Of a stretch of DNA of 49,407 nt, positions 16,075 to 25,015 are shown piece by piece. Every line of letters starts with the position of its first letter. The first letter of the stretch is position 1. The notes beneath the pieces are model-generated. The model saw only the letters and a list, made by a program, of their open reading frames with translations. It ran no database searches and was not told the DNA's origin. A program made the position numbers and the translations under genes. The DNA is taken from contig NZ_VRUU01000030.1 of assembly GCF_008039875.1 (NCBI RefSeq), positions 1 to 49,407 of the forward strand, given 5' to 3'. This DNA comes from Methylobacterium sp. WL119 (GTDB lineage Bacteria > Pseudomonadota > Alphaproteobacteria > Rhizobiales > Beijerinckiaceae).

Positions 16075-16241
16075 GGATTGGGTCTCGCTCGGCCGCGCGC
16101 GTCGGACCTTCGACCGCCTGCGACAGCTCCTCTCGAAGCAGCTCTAGCATGACAGTGGGCTAGGATGGCCATCTTCGTGCGGCCGCCTGACCTCGGTCGA
16201 TGTGTCCGCCTCGAACATCGGCGGGGTGTCGAGAACCGCAG

Positions 16242-17102
16242 TCATGCGGTCAAACGAGCGACGATCGAAAGCCCGTGAAAATCTTTTCCGCCTGCACGAA
16301 GCGGATGGGATTCCTGCTTCAATGCTGTCAGGCCGACCCTCCTGAACATCGCCTCGACCGACGACACGCTGAAGAAATTGATGTGCTCGTGCCAATGTCG
16401 TTTCGCCGCTGCGCGCTGGGGAAGCTCCGCGATGTCGCGGACGATGTCCTCGTGCGGGATCTCGAGATAGAAAACCGTCTTCGGCGTCATGGCGCGAACG
16501 ATCTGTTGCAGCTGATCGAGCGGGAAGGGGACATGCTCGAGAACATGACTCGATACGACGAGATCGTATTCGCCGTTCCGTGCGCGATCTGAGCTGACCC
16601 TCTCGGCTCCGGCGACGACGGGTCTGTCCGAGATGTCGTAGATGTGGTGGGCCGAGGCCTTGCCTCTGAAAGGCGTGTTGACGCCGGTGTCGCCGCCCCA
16701 GTCCAGAACACGGGGCGAGGCGCCGACGAACGGCGCGAGGAAGGCTTCGATCGTCGGCCCGTAAGCGTTGCCGCTCAGCAGGATGTCGTTGCGGGCGCCG
16801 TATCCCGGCTCGTAGCGCTCGCGCTGGGCACGATAGGCGGGGCCGCGATAATCGGCATAGAGCGCGGCCATCTCCGCGTCGTCGAAGCGCATGTCGAGGA
16901 AGAGCAGGCCGCAGCCCTCGCAGGCCAGCGTGTTGCAGACGCTGTAGGCGCGACCGAGCGTCAAGTCGCGCATCGCCCAGTCCGGCGTGATCTCGACGCT
17001 GTCCCAGCCGAAGATCCGATGGGCGAGGAACGGCATCAGCACCGCCGGGACGCGGCGCAGCGCCGTCCCATCGCAGCAGACGCAGCGTTTCGCGATCTTC
17101 AT
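16242..17102 (-). CDS. SAM-dependent methyltransferase with zinc-type N-terminus
   Basis: A 286-residue class I methyltransferase. The N-terminus has two cysteine pairs (CVCC at 7–10 and CEGC near 60), likely a zinc site. The SAM-binding motif is VLDWGGDTGVN near residue 140, and a post-motif VVSSHVLEHVPFP follows. It resembles the N-terminal and core parts of sugar C-methyltransferases but lacks their C-terminal domain, so C- versus O-methylation is open. The ATG at 17102 overlaps the rfbG stop codon by four bases (ATGA), which fixes the start and shows translational coupling to rfbG. The first half of the gene is ordinary GC; the 3' part is somewhat lower. Acceptor unknown, probably a sugar of the pathway. 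Confidence 0.8.
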   Translation of the reverse strand: MKIAKRCVCCDGTALRRVPAVLMPFLAHRIFGWDSVEITPDWAMRDLTLGRAYSVCNTLACEGCGLLFLDMRFDDAEMAALYADYRGPAYRAQRERYEPGYGARNDILLSGNAYGPTIEAFLAPFVGASPRVLDWGGDTGVNTPFRGKASAHHIYDISDRPVVAGAERVSSDRARNGEYDLVVSSHVLEHVPFPLDQLQQIVRAMTPKTVFYLEIPHEDIVRDIAELPQRAAAKRHWHEHINFFSVSSVEAMFRRVGLTALKQESHPLRAGGKDFHGLSIVARLTA

Positions 17103-18178
17103 GCCGGCATCCCCGTGTAGCGCGCGATCTGGCTCGACAGGAGCCGGCGCAGCGGCGCGCCGGTCAGGTCCGAGCGATACAGCGCGACGCTCGCCGCCAG
17201 GCCCTGCTCCAGGCTCCAGCGCGGATGCCAGCCGAGGATGCGATGGGCCCGCGTCGAATCCAGGCGCAGCAATCCGGCTTCGTGGAGCTGCCCCGGCACA
17301 CCGGCTTCGTGCCAGCGCGCGTCGGCCGCCCACAGCCTGGCGACCGCATCGGCGACGTGGCGGACCGACACCTCGCCTCCCGCCGTCGGGCCGAAGTTCC
17401 AGCCCTGGCCGAGCAGGTCCGGCGCGTCGTGGGCGCGCTCGCACAGCACCAGGTAGCCGCAGAGCGGTTCCAGCACGTGCTGCCACGGACGGACCGCATC
17501 CGGGTTCCGGATCGCCACAGACCGCGCATCGCGGAAGCCCCGCACCAGATCCGGGATCAACCGGTCCGGCGCCCAGTCGCCGCCGCCGAAAACGTTGCCG
17601 GCGCGCGCGGTCAGGGTGCGCAGGCCGGCCCCGGGGCCGTACGACCGGGCGTAGGCGGAGGCGACGTGCTCGGCGCAGGCCTTGCTCGCGCTGTAGGGAT
17701 CGTGGCCGCCGAGCGCCTCGTTCTCGCGGTAGCCCCAGGGCCATTCGCGGTTCTCGTAGCACTTGTCGCTGGTGACCACGAGGACGAGGCAGCCGTTCCC
17801 GCGTCGGCGGGCCGATTCGAGCACGTGGACCGTGCCCATGACGTTGGTCGCGTAGGTCTCGACCGGATCCGCGTAGGAGCGCCGCACCAGGGATTGCGCG
17901 GCGAGATGGAGGACGATCTCCGGCTCCGCCTCGGCCATCGCGGCCTGGACCGCCGCGAGGTCGCGCACGTCGCCCCTGCGGTCGAGGAGGCCGTCGCCGA
18001 GCCCGGCGTCTCGAAACAGGCTCCGGCCTTCGAGGCGATCGCGCGAGAAACCCGTCACCACGGCGCCGAGAGCGTCGAGCCAGTGCGCGAGCCACGCGCC
18101 CTTGAAGCCGGTATGGCCGGTCAGCAGCACGCGGCGCCCGCGCCAGAAGGCGGGGCTCGGCAGGGCGCCGGCGATCAC
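17099..18178 (-). CDS. rfbG: CDP-glucose 4,6-dehydratase
   Basis: A 359-residue extended SDR enzyme that converts CDP-glucose to CDP-4-keto-6-deoxyglucose. The NAD-binding site is VLLTGHTGFKGAWLA, and VVTSDKCYEN and YSASKA supply the catalytic Thr/Ser and YxxxK residues; GNVFGGGDWAPDRLIPD is characteristic of RfbG. The frame is open well upstream, but the GTG at 18178 overlaps the rfbF stop in a GTGA arrangement and gives the normal family length, so it is preferred (a GTG at 18181 is also possible). It is sandwiched by four-base overlaps between rfbF and the methyltransferase gene, so all three are probably co-translated. Confidence 0.92.
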   Translation of the reverse strand: MIAGALPSPAFWRGRRVLLTGHTGFKGAWLAHWLDALGAVVTGFSRDRLEGRSLFRDAGLGDGLLDRRGDVRDLAAVQAAMAEAEPEIVLHLAAQSLVRRSYADPVETYATNVMGTVHVLESARRRGNGCLVLVVTSDKCYENREWPWGYRENEALGGHDPYSASKACAEHVASAYARSYGPGAGLRTLTARAGNVFGGGDWAPDRLIPDLVRGFRDARSVAIRNPDAVRPWQHVLEPLCGYLVLCERAHDAPDLLGQGWNFGPTAGGEVSVRHVADAVARLWAADARWHEAGVPGQLHEAGLLRLDSTRAHRILGWHPRWSLEQGLAASVALYRSDLTGAPLRRLLSSQIARYTGMPA

Positions 18179-18942
18179 CACCGCTTCCACGGCGCGGTGC
18201 CGTCGGCCCAGAGCCCGTCGAGATGGATCTTGTCGCGCAGCATGTCCATCGGATGCCAGAAGCCGTGGTGCCGGAACGCGGCGAGCTCGCCCTGCGCCGC
18301 AAGCGCCTCCATCGGTTCCTGCTCCCACATCACGTCGTCGCCCTCGACGAGGTCGAGCACCTGCGGCGACAGCACGAAGAAGCCGCCGTTGATGAAGTCG
18401 TTCGTCTCGGCCGGCTTCTCCTGGAACACAGCCACGCGCTCGCCGTCGAGCGCCATCGCCCCGAAGCGTGCCGCCGGCGACACGGCCGTCACCGTCGCGC
18501 GCTTCCCGTGCGCGCGATGGAAGGCGAGCAGCGCGTCGAGATCGACGTCCGACAGCCCGTCGCCGTAGGTCATGCAGAAGTCCTCGTCGCCGACGTAGTT
18601 GCGCACGCGGCGCAGGCGGCCGCCGGTCATCGTCGATTCGCCAGTCTCGACCAGCGTGATCTGCCAGGGCTCGGCGACGCTGTTGTGGATGACGGTCGAA
18701 TTGTTCTTTAGGTTGATCGTCACGTCGGACGTGTGCAGGAAATAGTTCGAGAAGAACTCCTTGATCATGTACCCCTTATACCCGAGGCAGATCACGAATT
18801 CCGTCAACCCGAAGGACGAGTAGTACTTCATGATGTGCCAAAGGATCGGCTTGTTGCCGAGCTCGACCATTGGCTTGGGCCGGATCATGGTCTCCTCGCC
18901 GAGCCGTGTGCCGCGGCCGCCGGCCAAAATGACGACCTTCAT
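18175..18942 (-). CDS. rfbF: Glucose-1-phosphate cytidylyltransferase
   Basis: A 255-residue nucleotidyltransferase that makes CDP-glucose from CTP and glucose 1-phosphate, the entry step to CDP-6-deoxy and 3,6-dideoxy sugars. The N-terminal nucleotide-binding signature is VILAGGRGTRLGEET, followed by RPKPMVELGNKPILWHIM. The downstream FCMTYGDGLSDVD and GGFFVLSPQVLDL match the family, and the length is typical. It heads the minus-strand glycan operon and is divergent from rfbH across 164 bases, which must hold both promoters. Confidence 0.95.
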   Translation of the reverse strand: MKVVILAGGRGTRLGEETMIRPKPMVELGNKPILWHIMKYYSSFGLTEFVICLGYKGYMIKEFFSNYFLHTSDVTINLKNNSTVIHNSVAEPWQITLVETGESTMTGGRLRRVRNYVGDEDFCMTYGDGLSDVDLDALLAFHRAHGKRATVTAVSPAARFGAMALDGERVAVFQEKPAETNDFINGGFFVLSPQVLDLVEGDDVMWEQEPMEALAAQGELAAFRHHGFWHPMDMLRDKIHLDGLWADGTAPWKRW

Positions 18943-19106
18943 GAGTGCCGTGCTCCCACCCTGCCCGCACCGGTTCGACGGTACCCCGTAGTGTCAGGGC
19001 GTTTCCATTCCGTTAACCATACCGGACGATAGCTCGCGCGCGGCTCTCGCGCGATGCAGGGGCCTCGAGCAGCCGCCCGTGCGACAGGAATGGGGAATGT
19101 CGGTGC
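18943..19106. promoter_or_regulatory. Divergent promoter region, rfbF / rfbH
   Basis: A 164-base gap between divergent starts. It contains an AT-richer stretch (about 19005–19025, CATTCCGTTAACCATACC) that could hold promoter elements for either gene. The shared region suggests coordinated expression of the CDP-sugar genes. Confidence 0.35.
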
Positions 19107-20453
19107 ATGGCGGACGGTGACGGGACGGAAGCGCCCACTCTCGACGCCACGGCCAGCGCAGACCGGATCCGCGACGAGATCCTGCGCCTCGTCGATCTCT
19201 ACGCGTCGAAGGCCCATGCACCGCGCCCGTTCGAGGCCGGCGCATCGCCGGTTCCGGTCTCGGGCCGCGTCTACGGCGCCCCGGAGATGCGGCTGCTCGT
19301 CGATTCCGCGCTCGAATTCTGGCTGACCACCGGCCGCTTCAACGCGGCGTTCGAGGGGCGCCTCGCGCGCTTCATCGGCGCCCGCTACTGCCTGACCTGC
19401 AATTCCGGGTCCTCGGCCAACCTCCTCGCGGTAACCGCGCTGACCTCGCATCTGCTCGGCGACCGGCGGCTCGTGCCCGGCGACGAGGTGATCACCTGCG
19501 CCACCGGCTTTCCGACCACCGTCAACCCGATCCTGCAGAACGGCCTCGTCCCGGTCTTCCTCGACGTCGAGATCCCGACCTACAATCTCGATGTCCGCGC
19601 GCTCGAGGCTGCGCTCTCGCCGCGGACGCGGGCGATCGTCGTCGCCCATACTCTCGGCAACCCGTTCGACCTCGGCGCCGTCACGGCCTTCGCCAAGACG
19701 CACGACCTGTTCCTCGTCGAGGATTGCTGCGACGCGCTCGGGGCCACCTATGACGGCCGCATGGTCGGCACCTTCGGCGATGTCGGCACGCTCAGCTTCT
19801 ATCCGGCCCACCACATCACCATGGGGGAGGGCGGGGCGGTCTTCGCCGGGTCGAGCCGGCTCAAGCGCGCGCTCGAATCCCTGCGCGACTGGGGCCGGGA
19901 TTGCTACTGCGCGCCGGGCCAGGACGACACCTGCAAGAAGCGCTTCGACTGGAAGCTCGGCGACCTGCCGCACGGCTACGATCACAAATACACGTACTCG
20001 CATCTCGGCTACAATCTGAAGATCACCGACATGCAGGCCGCGGTCGGGGTCGCCCAGCTCGACCGGCTCGACGGCTTCATCGCGCTGCGCAAGCGCAACT
20101 ACGCGCTGCTGAGGGACGGCCTGCGCCGGTTCGAGGACCGATTGATCCTCCCCGAGGCGACGCCGCTGAGCGAGCCGTCCTGGTTCGGCTTCCCCCTGAC
20201 GCTGCGCGAGAGCGGCCGGCGCAACGACCTCTTGAAGCACCTCAACCGTCACCGGATCGGCACGCGGCTGCTGTTCGGCGGCAACCTCACTCGCCAGCCC
20301 TACATGCTGGAGCGGCGCTTCAGGACGGTCGGAGACCTCTCGGCGAGCGATCGGGTGATGAACGACACCTTCTGGATCGGCGTCTATCCCGGGATCTCGC
20401 CGGACGCGATCGCCTACATGGTCGACAGCATCGGCGCGTTCTTCGCCGGCTGA
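19107..20453 (+). CDS. rfbH: CDP-4-keto-6-deoxyglucose 3-dehydratase (RfbH/E1 type)
   Basis: A 448-residue member of the DegT/aspartate-aminotransferase fold that removes the C3 hydroxyl of CDP-4-keto-6-deoxyglucose with pyridoxamine phosphate and an iron–sulfur partner. Clear features are [31 protein letters not shown], and [15 protein letters not shown], where His replaces the Schiff-base lysine of aminotransferases; this is the hallmark of RfbH/E1. The cysteines in [16 protein letters not shown] fit the [2Fe–2S] site of the family. Length is normal for RfbH. It is transcribed away from rfbF and rfbG but completes the same pathway. The separate reductase (RfbI/E3) is not in the window. Confidence 0.93.
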   Translation: MADGDGTEAPTLDATASADRIRDEILRLVDLYASKAHAPRPFEAGASPVPVSGRVYGAPEMRLLVDSALEFWLTTGRFNAAFEGRLARFIGARYCLTCNSGSSANLLAVTALTSHLLGDRRLVPGDEVITCATGFPTTVNPILQNGLVPVFLDVEIPTYNLDVRALEAALSPRTRAIVVAHTLGNPFDLGAVTAFAKTHDLFLVEDCCDALGATYDGRMVGTFGDVGTLSFYPAHHITMGEGGAVFAGSSRLKRALESLRDWGRDCYCAPGQDDTCKKRFDWKLGDLPHGYDHKYTYSHLGYNLKITDMQAAVGVAQLDRLDGFIALRKRNYALLRDGLRRFEDRLILPEATPLSEPSWFGFPLTLRESGRRNDLLKHLNRHRIGTRLLFGGNLTRQPYMLERRFRTVGDLSASDRVMNDTFWIGVYPGISPDAIAYMVDSIGAFFAG

Positions 20454-20482
20454 GCGCGCGCACCGGCCGCGCGGCGTCGGCG

Positions 20483-21748
20483 TCACCAGTACAGCTGGAA
20501 CCGCCCGATGAAGACGTCGGCATCGACGGCGCGGCCGCCCTGGAGCGCCGACGGCGCGGTCCGCGAGCGGACGTAGTCGGCCATGATCCGCACGTTGCGG
20601 TCCGGGTACCAGTTCACCCCAACGCTGATGTCGCGCTCGATCCCGCCGCGGACCGTGCCGTCGTCGAGGTCGATCGCGCTGACCCGGGCGGCGACCTCGA
20701 ACACGCCGATCCCGCCGCGGCTCACCCGCGCGTCCTCACCGACCTTGACGCCCTCGAAGATCGCGTAGGTCGTGCCGTATTTCGGCGTCACGGCGTAGGC
20801 GCGGCCGGCGCCGTTGAGCACGTAGCTCGCCTCGACGTAGCCGCCCTGGAACGCGACCGATCGCGCCCCGTCGAAGCGCGACACCTCGGTGCGGATGTAC
20901 TCGGCCTGGATCAGCAGCGGTCCGTTGCGGTAGGCCGCCTCCAGCCCGATCCGGCCGATGCTCGCCGCATCGCGGATGTCGCCGGTGTTCACGAACGGGC
21001 GGGCGAACAGGAAGGCCTCGGAGCGGCTCGACAGGGCGAGCGGCGTCTCGTCCCGCGGCAGGCTGCGATAGCTCCCGGCGATGCCGAGATGCAGCACCGC
21101 GTCGTCGGTGTGGATGGGCGCGAAGGTGGCGCGGGTGGTCGAGGCCACGCCCTCGCTGCGGATGCCGGTGTTGGCGTTGCCGCCGAAGACGCTGGTGACG
21201 ACGCTCCAGTCCGCCCCGCTCCGGCCGATCGCGAAGCCGAAGTTGCGGGCCGGCGCGAACGCGTCGGCGAGCGAGCGTTCGGTGAAGACGGTGTTGTTGT
21301 CGCTGATCAGCTGATCGAGGCTGAACGGCTCCTTCATGTTGCCGACCGTGAGGATCATATCCGGGATGCCTTTCCAGGCGATCGCCGCATCGTTGATCGG
21401 CCGCATCGGGTCGGCGAAATCGTACTGGAACGCGATCTCGATGGATTTGCCGAGCGTCAGGTAGCTCTCGATCCACGAGCGCCGGACGCCGACGTTGTCG
21501 GAGAACGGCTCGGCAAACCCCGGCTGGCGGATGCCGGCCGCCCCGAAATCGAGCTGCAGCTTGCCGCCGATCCGAAGCTGGGCCGCGTCGTCCGGGAAGC
21601 GCAGCGTGATGCCCTTGTCGTCGATCGTCAGCGTCTCGCCGTAGGGTCCGGCCATCGGCGCGGCCGCGACGCTGCCGGCGGCGACAGCCGCACCACCGGC
21701 CAGCATGGCGGCCAGGCATCGCCGCGCGATCGACCGCTTCGCCATCAT
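20483..21748 (-). CDS. OprO/OprP-type porin
   Basis: A 421-residue outer-membrane beta-barrel protein of the phosphate-selective porin O/P family. The N-terminus has a signal peptide (MMAKRSIARRCLAAMLAGGA, probable cleavage after AAA near residue 30). The mature part contains ITLRFPDDAAQLRIGGKLQLD and VGNMKEPFSLDQL, which are typical of the family. It ends in FQLYW, the aromatic terminus recognised by the outer-membrane assembly machinery. The frame is open far upstream, but the signal peptide fixes the start at 21748 (or the second ATG, 21745). It is convergent with rfbH with only 29 bases between them. Phosphate or polyphosphate specificity is assumed from the family, not shown. Confidence 0.85.
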   Translation of the reverse strand: MMAKRSIARRCLAAMLAGGAAVAAGSVAAAPMAGPYGETLTIDDKGITLRFPDDAAQLRIGGKLQLDFGAAGIRQPGFAEPFSDNVGVRRSWIESYLTLGKSIEIAFQYDFADPMRPINDAAIAWKGIPDMILTVGNMKEPFSLDQLISDNNTVFTERSLADAFAPARNFGFAIGRSGADWSVVTSVFGGNANTGIRSEGVASTTRATFAPIHTDDAVLHLGIAGSYRSLPRDETPLALSSRSEAFLFARPFVNTGDIRDAASIGRIGLEAAYRNGPLLIQAEYIRTEVSRFDGARSVAFQGGYVEASYVLNGAGRAYAVTPKYGTTYAIFEGVKVGEDARVSRGGIGVFEVAARVSAIDLDDGTVRGGIERDISVGVNWYPDRNVRIMADYVRSRTAPSALQGGRAVDADVFIGRFQLYW

Positions 21749-21840
21749 CGTCTCCGAGAGCTCCCCGCCCGTGCCCAGGACGACCGATAGCTCGGGATCG
21801 CTGACGGTATCGCGACAGGGCGGCGCCGACCGCACGCGAT

Positions 21841-22680
21841 TCACAGCATCGGCAGGGTTCGTGGCCGTGGCCCGCGCGGAAACTGTGCCTCGATCATCGC
21901 GATCTCGGCCGCGTTGAGATGAAGCTTCGCCGCGCCCGCATTCTCGATCGCCCGCGATGCGCGGCCGGTCTTTGGGATGGTGAAGGTGTTCTCGATCCGC
22001 GTCAGGAACGCCAAGGCCACGGCGTAGGGCGTCGTCCCGTGCGCCGCGGCGATGCCGGCGAGCACGCGGCCGCCGGCGCTCGACGGGTTCGGAAAGTCGC
22101 CGCTGCCGAAGGGCGAGTAGCCGACGAGCGCGACCCCGTTCGCGGCGCACCACGGCAGCACCGCGTGCTCGATCGCCCGCTCGCCGAGATGGTACAGCAC
22201 CTGGTTGCAGGCGATGCGGTAAGGGCCGGCGATGCGCAGCGCCCGGTCGAGGTCGTCGACGTCGAAGTTGCTCAGGCCCCAGGCCAGGATCTTGCCCGCC
22301 TGCCGCAGGTCCTCGAACCCGGCGATGGTCTCCTCCAGCGGGTGGCTGCCGGGCCAGTGCAGCAGGTAGGCGTCGAGCCGGTCGGTCCCGAGCCGCCGCA
22401 GCGACTGCTCGCAGGCCCGCGCCACCCCGCGCCGCGTCGCGTTGCCCGGAACCACCTTGGAGACGAGGAAGACCTCCTCGCGGACGCCGCGGATCGCCTC
22501 GCCGACGATGGCCTCGCCGTCGCCGTACATCTCGGCCGTGTCGATGTGGGTCATGCCGGCATCGATGCCCGCCCGCAGGGCGGCGACCGCGCCGTCGCGG
22601 GCCGTGGCATCGATGTGCCACGTGCCCTGCCCGATGACCGGGACGTTGAGGCCGGTCGAGCCGAAGGGTCTGGCGTGCAT
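21841..22680 (-). CDS. Aldo/keto reductase
   Basis: A 279-residue NADPH-dependent aldo/keto reductase with a TIM-barrel fold. The catalytic set is visible: HIDTAEMYGDGEAI (Asp and Tyr), LVSKVVP (Lys) and YLLHWPGS (His). GWGLSNF-like AWGLSNFDVDDL and the C-terminal IPKTGRASRA cofactor-binding segment are typical. The substrate is unknown; general aldehyde or ketone detoxification is the usual role. It lies about 90 bases ahead of the porin gene on the same strand but is not obviously in an operon with it. Confidence 0.9.
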   Translation of the reverse strand: MHARPFGSTGLNVPVIGQGTWHIDATARDGAVAALRAGIDAGMTHIDTAEMYGDGEAIVGEAIRGVREEVFLVSKVVPGNATRRGVARACEQSLRRLGTDRLDAYLLHWPGSHPLEETIAGFEDLRQAGKILAWGLSNFDVDDLDRALRIAGPYRIACNQVLYHLGERAIEHAVLPWCAANGVALVGYSPFGSGDFPNPSSAGGRVLAGIAAAHGTTPYAVALAFLTRIENTFTIPKTGRASRAIENAGAAKLHLNAAEIAMIEAQFPRGPRPRTLPML

Positions 22681-22974
22681 CGCGTGGATCCTGTCTCGCT
22701 GGGGCGCGCGGCGCGCCCCGAAGGTCCGATGTCTGCGGCGCGGCCGCCCGATCGGCGAACGGATGGCGCCCGCGCCTTAATCGCGCCATCATGGGACGTT
22801 GAGCAATGGCTCGGCACGGGGTCCGGACCTAGACTTTGGACGATGTCCCGTTTCCGAAACGGGGCGCCGTCCCGCGGGCTACGTCCTTCTCCGGTTCGAG
22901 AACGCTTCAGGATCGGTTTCGTGCACGCTGCCTGTCCGCCTCCCGTCCCGCTCCCCGCCCAGGCGGATCGCTGA

Positions 22975-24048
22975 ATGCTGCCGCAGCATCGCTGGTTCTG
23001 GGCCCTGATCGTCGTCGCATCGGGCGGGGCCGGCCTTCTCTACAACCTCCTGTTCGTCGGCGGCACCTCGCTCGCCGCCGGCCTGATCTACGGCCTCGCC
23101 GTCGGCGTGACGGTGCTGTCGTTCGATCGCGGGCTGATTCTCTCCGGGCTTCAGACGCGCCTGCGCCGCCTCCCGGCGATGCTGTACGTGCCCTCGGCCG
23201 AGCTGCTCTACGTGCTGATGATCGCGCTCGGCTGCGCGCTCGGCGGCCTCGTGGTCTGGTCGCTCGGGCTCACCGCCGACAGCCTGTCGGCGGCGGTTCG
23301 GATCACGCCGCGGGTGCTGGCCTACTCGCTCGCGGTCTCGGCGCTGCTGGTCTTCGTCGTGCGGATGCGCGACCTGATCGGCGGCGAGGTGTTCGTGAAC
23401 TTCCTCGTCGGACGCTACCACAAGCCGGTGCGGGAGGAGCGCATCTTCCTGTTCCTCGACGTGGTCGGCTCCACCGCCTTCGCCGAGACCCACGGCGACC
23501 TCCGGGCGCAGGAATATCTCGGCGCGATCTTCGCGACGCTGGCCGAGCCGGTGCGGCGCAACGCCGGCTCCACCGACGATTACATCGGCGACCTCGCCAT
23601 GATCACCTGGCCGATGGCGCGCGGCCTCAAGGATGCGCGCTGCGTCGCCTGCGTGTTCGACGTGCTCGACCGAATCGAGGCGGATGCGCCGGCGTGGACC
23701 GCGCGCTTCGGCACGGTGCCGCGGCTGCGCGCGGCCCTGCACGGCGGATCGGTGGTCACGGCGGAAGTCGGCGTCGACCGGCACAAGATCGCCTATTTCG
23801 GAGACGCGGTGAACGTCACCTCGCGGATCGAGGCGCTGTGCCGGCCGCTCGGCGTGAACATCCTGATCTCGCAGGACCTGCTCACCCGCCTCGGCGGGTT
23901 GCCGCCCGGGATCGCGGCGCGGTCCCTCGGAGCCCACGCCCTGCGCGGGCGCGGCCAGCCGCTCTCGGTGGCGACCTTGGAGCGGCCGGCCCCCGAGATG
24001 CCCCAGCCGATCCAGGCGGAGCGGCCGGCGCTTCGGGTCGCGCGATGA
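22975..24048 (+). CDS. Membrane adenylate/guanylate cyclase
   Basis: A 357-residue class III nucleotide cyclase. Four hydrophobic helices (about residues 7–28, 32–50, 78–99 and 116–133) anchor it in the inner membrane. The cytoplasmic catalytic domain (about 155–325) has the metal-binding aspartates in [15 protein letters not shown] and [12 protein letters not shown], and the transition-state region [15 protein letters not shown]. Class III domains act as dimers. The Lys residue expected for adenine choice could not be placed surely, so cAMP versus cGMP is left open. It is coupled by an ATGA overlap to a small membrane protein gene, itself coupled to yaiI. Confidence 0.88.
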   Translation: MLPQHRWFWALIVVASGGAGLLYNLLFVGGTSLAAGLIYGLAVGVTVLSFDRGLILSGLQTRLRRLPAMLYVPSAELLYVLMIALGCALGGLVVWSLGLTADSLSAAVRITPRVLAYSLAVSALLVFVVRMRDLIGGEVFVNFLVGRYHKPVREERIFLFLDVVGSTAFAETHGDLRAQEYLGAIFATLAEPVRRNAGSTDDYIGDLAMITWPMARGLKDARCVACVFDVLDRIEADAPAWTARFGTVPRLRAALHGGSVVTAEVGVDRHKIAYFGDAVNVTSRIEALCRPLGVNILISQDLLTRLGGLPPGIAARSLGAHALRGRGQPLSVATLERPAPEMPQPIQAERPALRVAR

Positions 24049-24281
24049 GCGGACGCTGGCTCACCGCCCTGCGCATGCTGCTGCGCTACGGCCTGCCGCT
24101 CGCCGGCATCGTCGTGGTCGGCCGGGCGATCGTGCTATCGATCGGCGGCGAGATCTCGAAGGCGCAGTTCGCCCTTGGCGTGCTCTTGATGGTCGCGGGA
24201 TTCTCGGCGCGCCTGGTGCCGAAGGCCCGTCGGCCGCGAGCGACGGCGGAGCGGCGAGCCTCGGCGAGGCGGCCGTCATGA
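24045..24281 (+). CDS. Small two-helix membrane protein, unknown
   Basis: A 78-residue protein not recognised as a named family. It has two hydrophobic segments (about residues 13–32 and 42–57: [17 protein letters not shown] and [16 protein letters not shown]) and a strongly basic tail rich in Arg and Ala. The ATG overlaps the cyclase stop codon by four bases, and its own stop overlaps the start of yaiI by four bases, so the three genes are almost certainly co-translated. It may assist or regulate the membrane cyclase, but that is inference from position only. It is a real gene by virtue of the two overlaps and intact hydrophobic pattern. Confidence 0.65.
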   Translation: MSGRWLTALRMLLRYGLPLAGIVVVGRAIVLSIGGEISKAQFALGVLLMVAGFSARLVPKARRPRATAERRASARRPS

Positions 24282-24742
24282 CCGGCTCGACGGCGATCTA
24301 CGTCGACGCCGACGCCTGCCCGGTGAAGGACGAGACCTATCGCGGCGCCGCCCGCTACGGGCTGCACGTCTACGTCGTCGCCAACAGCTTCCTGAACGTG
24401 CCGCGCGAGCCCTGGATCGAGCGCGTGGTGGTCGGCGACGCGATGGATGCCGCCGACGACTGGATCGCCGAACGCGCCGGGCCGGGCAGCATCGTCGTCA
24501 CGGCCGACGTGCCGCTGGCCAGCCGCTGCGTGAAGGCGGGCGCGACGGTGATCAGGCCGAACGGCAAGCCGTTCTCGGACGCGTCGATCGGCATGGCGCT
24601 GGCGACGCGCAACCTGATGCAGGACCTGCGCGAGGCCGGCGCGATTATCGGCGGGCCGCGCCCGTTCTCGGCGCGCGACCGGTCCGAGTTCCTCGGCGCC
24701 CTCGACCGTGCGGTGAACCGCATCCGGCGCGGCTCGACCTGA
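24278..24742 (+). CDS. YaiI/YqxD family protein (DUF188)
   Basis: A 154-residue protein of the YaiI/YqxD (DUF188) family, whose fold is related to PIN-type nucleases. Typical features are [15 protein letters not shown] at the N-terminus, [21 protein letters not shown] in the middle, and the late [20 protein letters not shown]. The conserved acidic residues of the DADACPVK motif are present. A function has not been established for the family; RNA or DNA cleavage has been suggested from the fold. It is the last of three translationally coupled genes after the cyclase. Confidence 0.9.
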   Translation: MTGSTAIYVDADACPVKDETYRGAARYGLHVYVVANSFLNVPREPWIERVVVGDAMDAADDWIAERAGPGSIVVTADVPLASRCVKAGATVIRPNGKPFSDASIGMALATRNLMQDLREAGAIIGGPRPFSARDRSEFLGALDRAVNRIRRGST

Positions 24743-24754
24743 CGGCGTGGCGCG

Positions 24755-25006
24755 TCAGCCGGCGACGAGCGCCTTGAGCGCGTCGTTGAGGCGGTCCTGC
24801 CAGCCCGGGCCGTCCTTCTGGAAATGCGCGAGCACGGCGCTGTCGAGGCGGAGCGTCACCGATTCCCGCGCGCCAGGGGCGGCCTGCGGCTGGCGCGGGG
24901 CCGGCGGTGCGGCCGCCGGGGCGGGCTTGGCGGTGGTGGCCGCCTTGAAGGCGGCCTCGGCCGCCTGACGCGGATCGGTGATGCGGCGCGTGCGGTCGAA
25001 GGCCAT
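24755..25006 (-). CDS. BrnA-like antitoxin family protein, no toxin partner
   Basis: An 83-residue protein whose C-terminal half (VTLRLDSAVLAHFQ, then DGPGWQDRLNDALKALV) matches the ribbon-helix-helix region of BrnA/DUF4415 antitoxins. The first half is rich in Ala and Pro and of low complexity. BrnA normally follows a brnT toxin gene and represses the pair; no brnT is present here on either side. It lies just downstream of, and 9 bases after, the Lys/Ala-rich gene on the same strand. It is therefore more likely a stand-alone DNA-binding regulator than part of an active toxin–antitoxin pair. Confidence 0.75.
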   Translation of the reverse strand: MAFDRTRRITDPRQAAEAAFKAATTAKPAPAAAPPAPRQPQAAPGARESVTLRLDSAVLAHFQKDGPGWQDRLNDALKALVAG

Positions 25007-25015
25007 GGTTGCGCC

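Noticed and set aside
24755..25006. A complete BrnT–BrnA toxin–antitoxin module
   Set aside because: Only the antitoxin-like protein is present; neither neighbour resembles BrnT.
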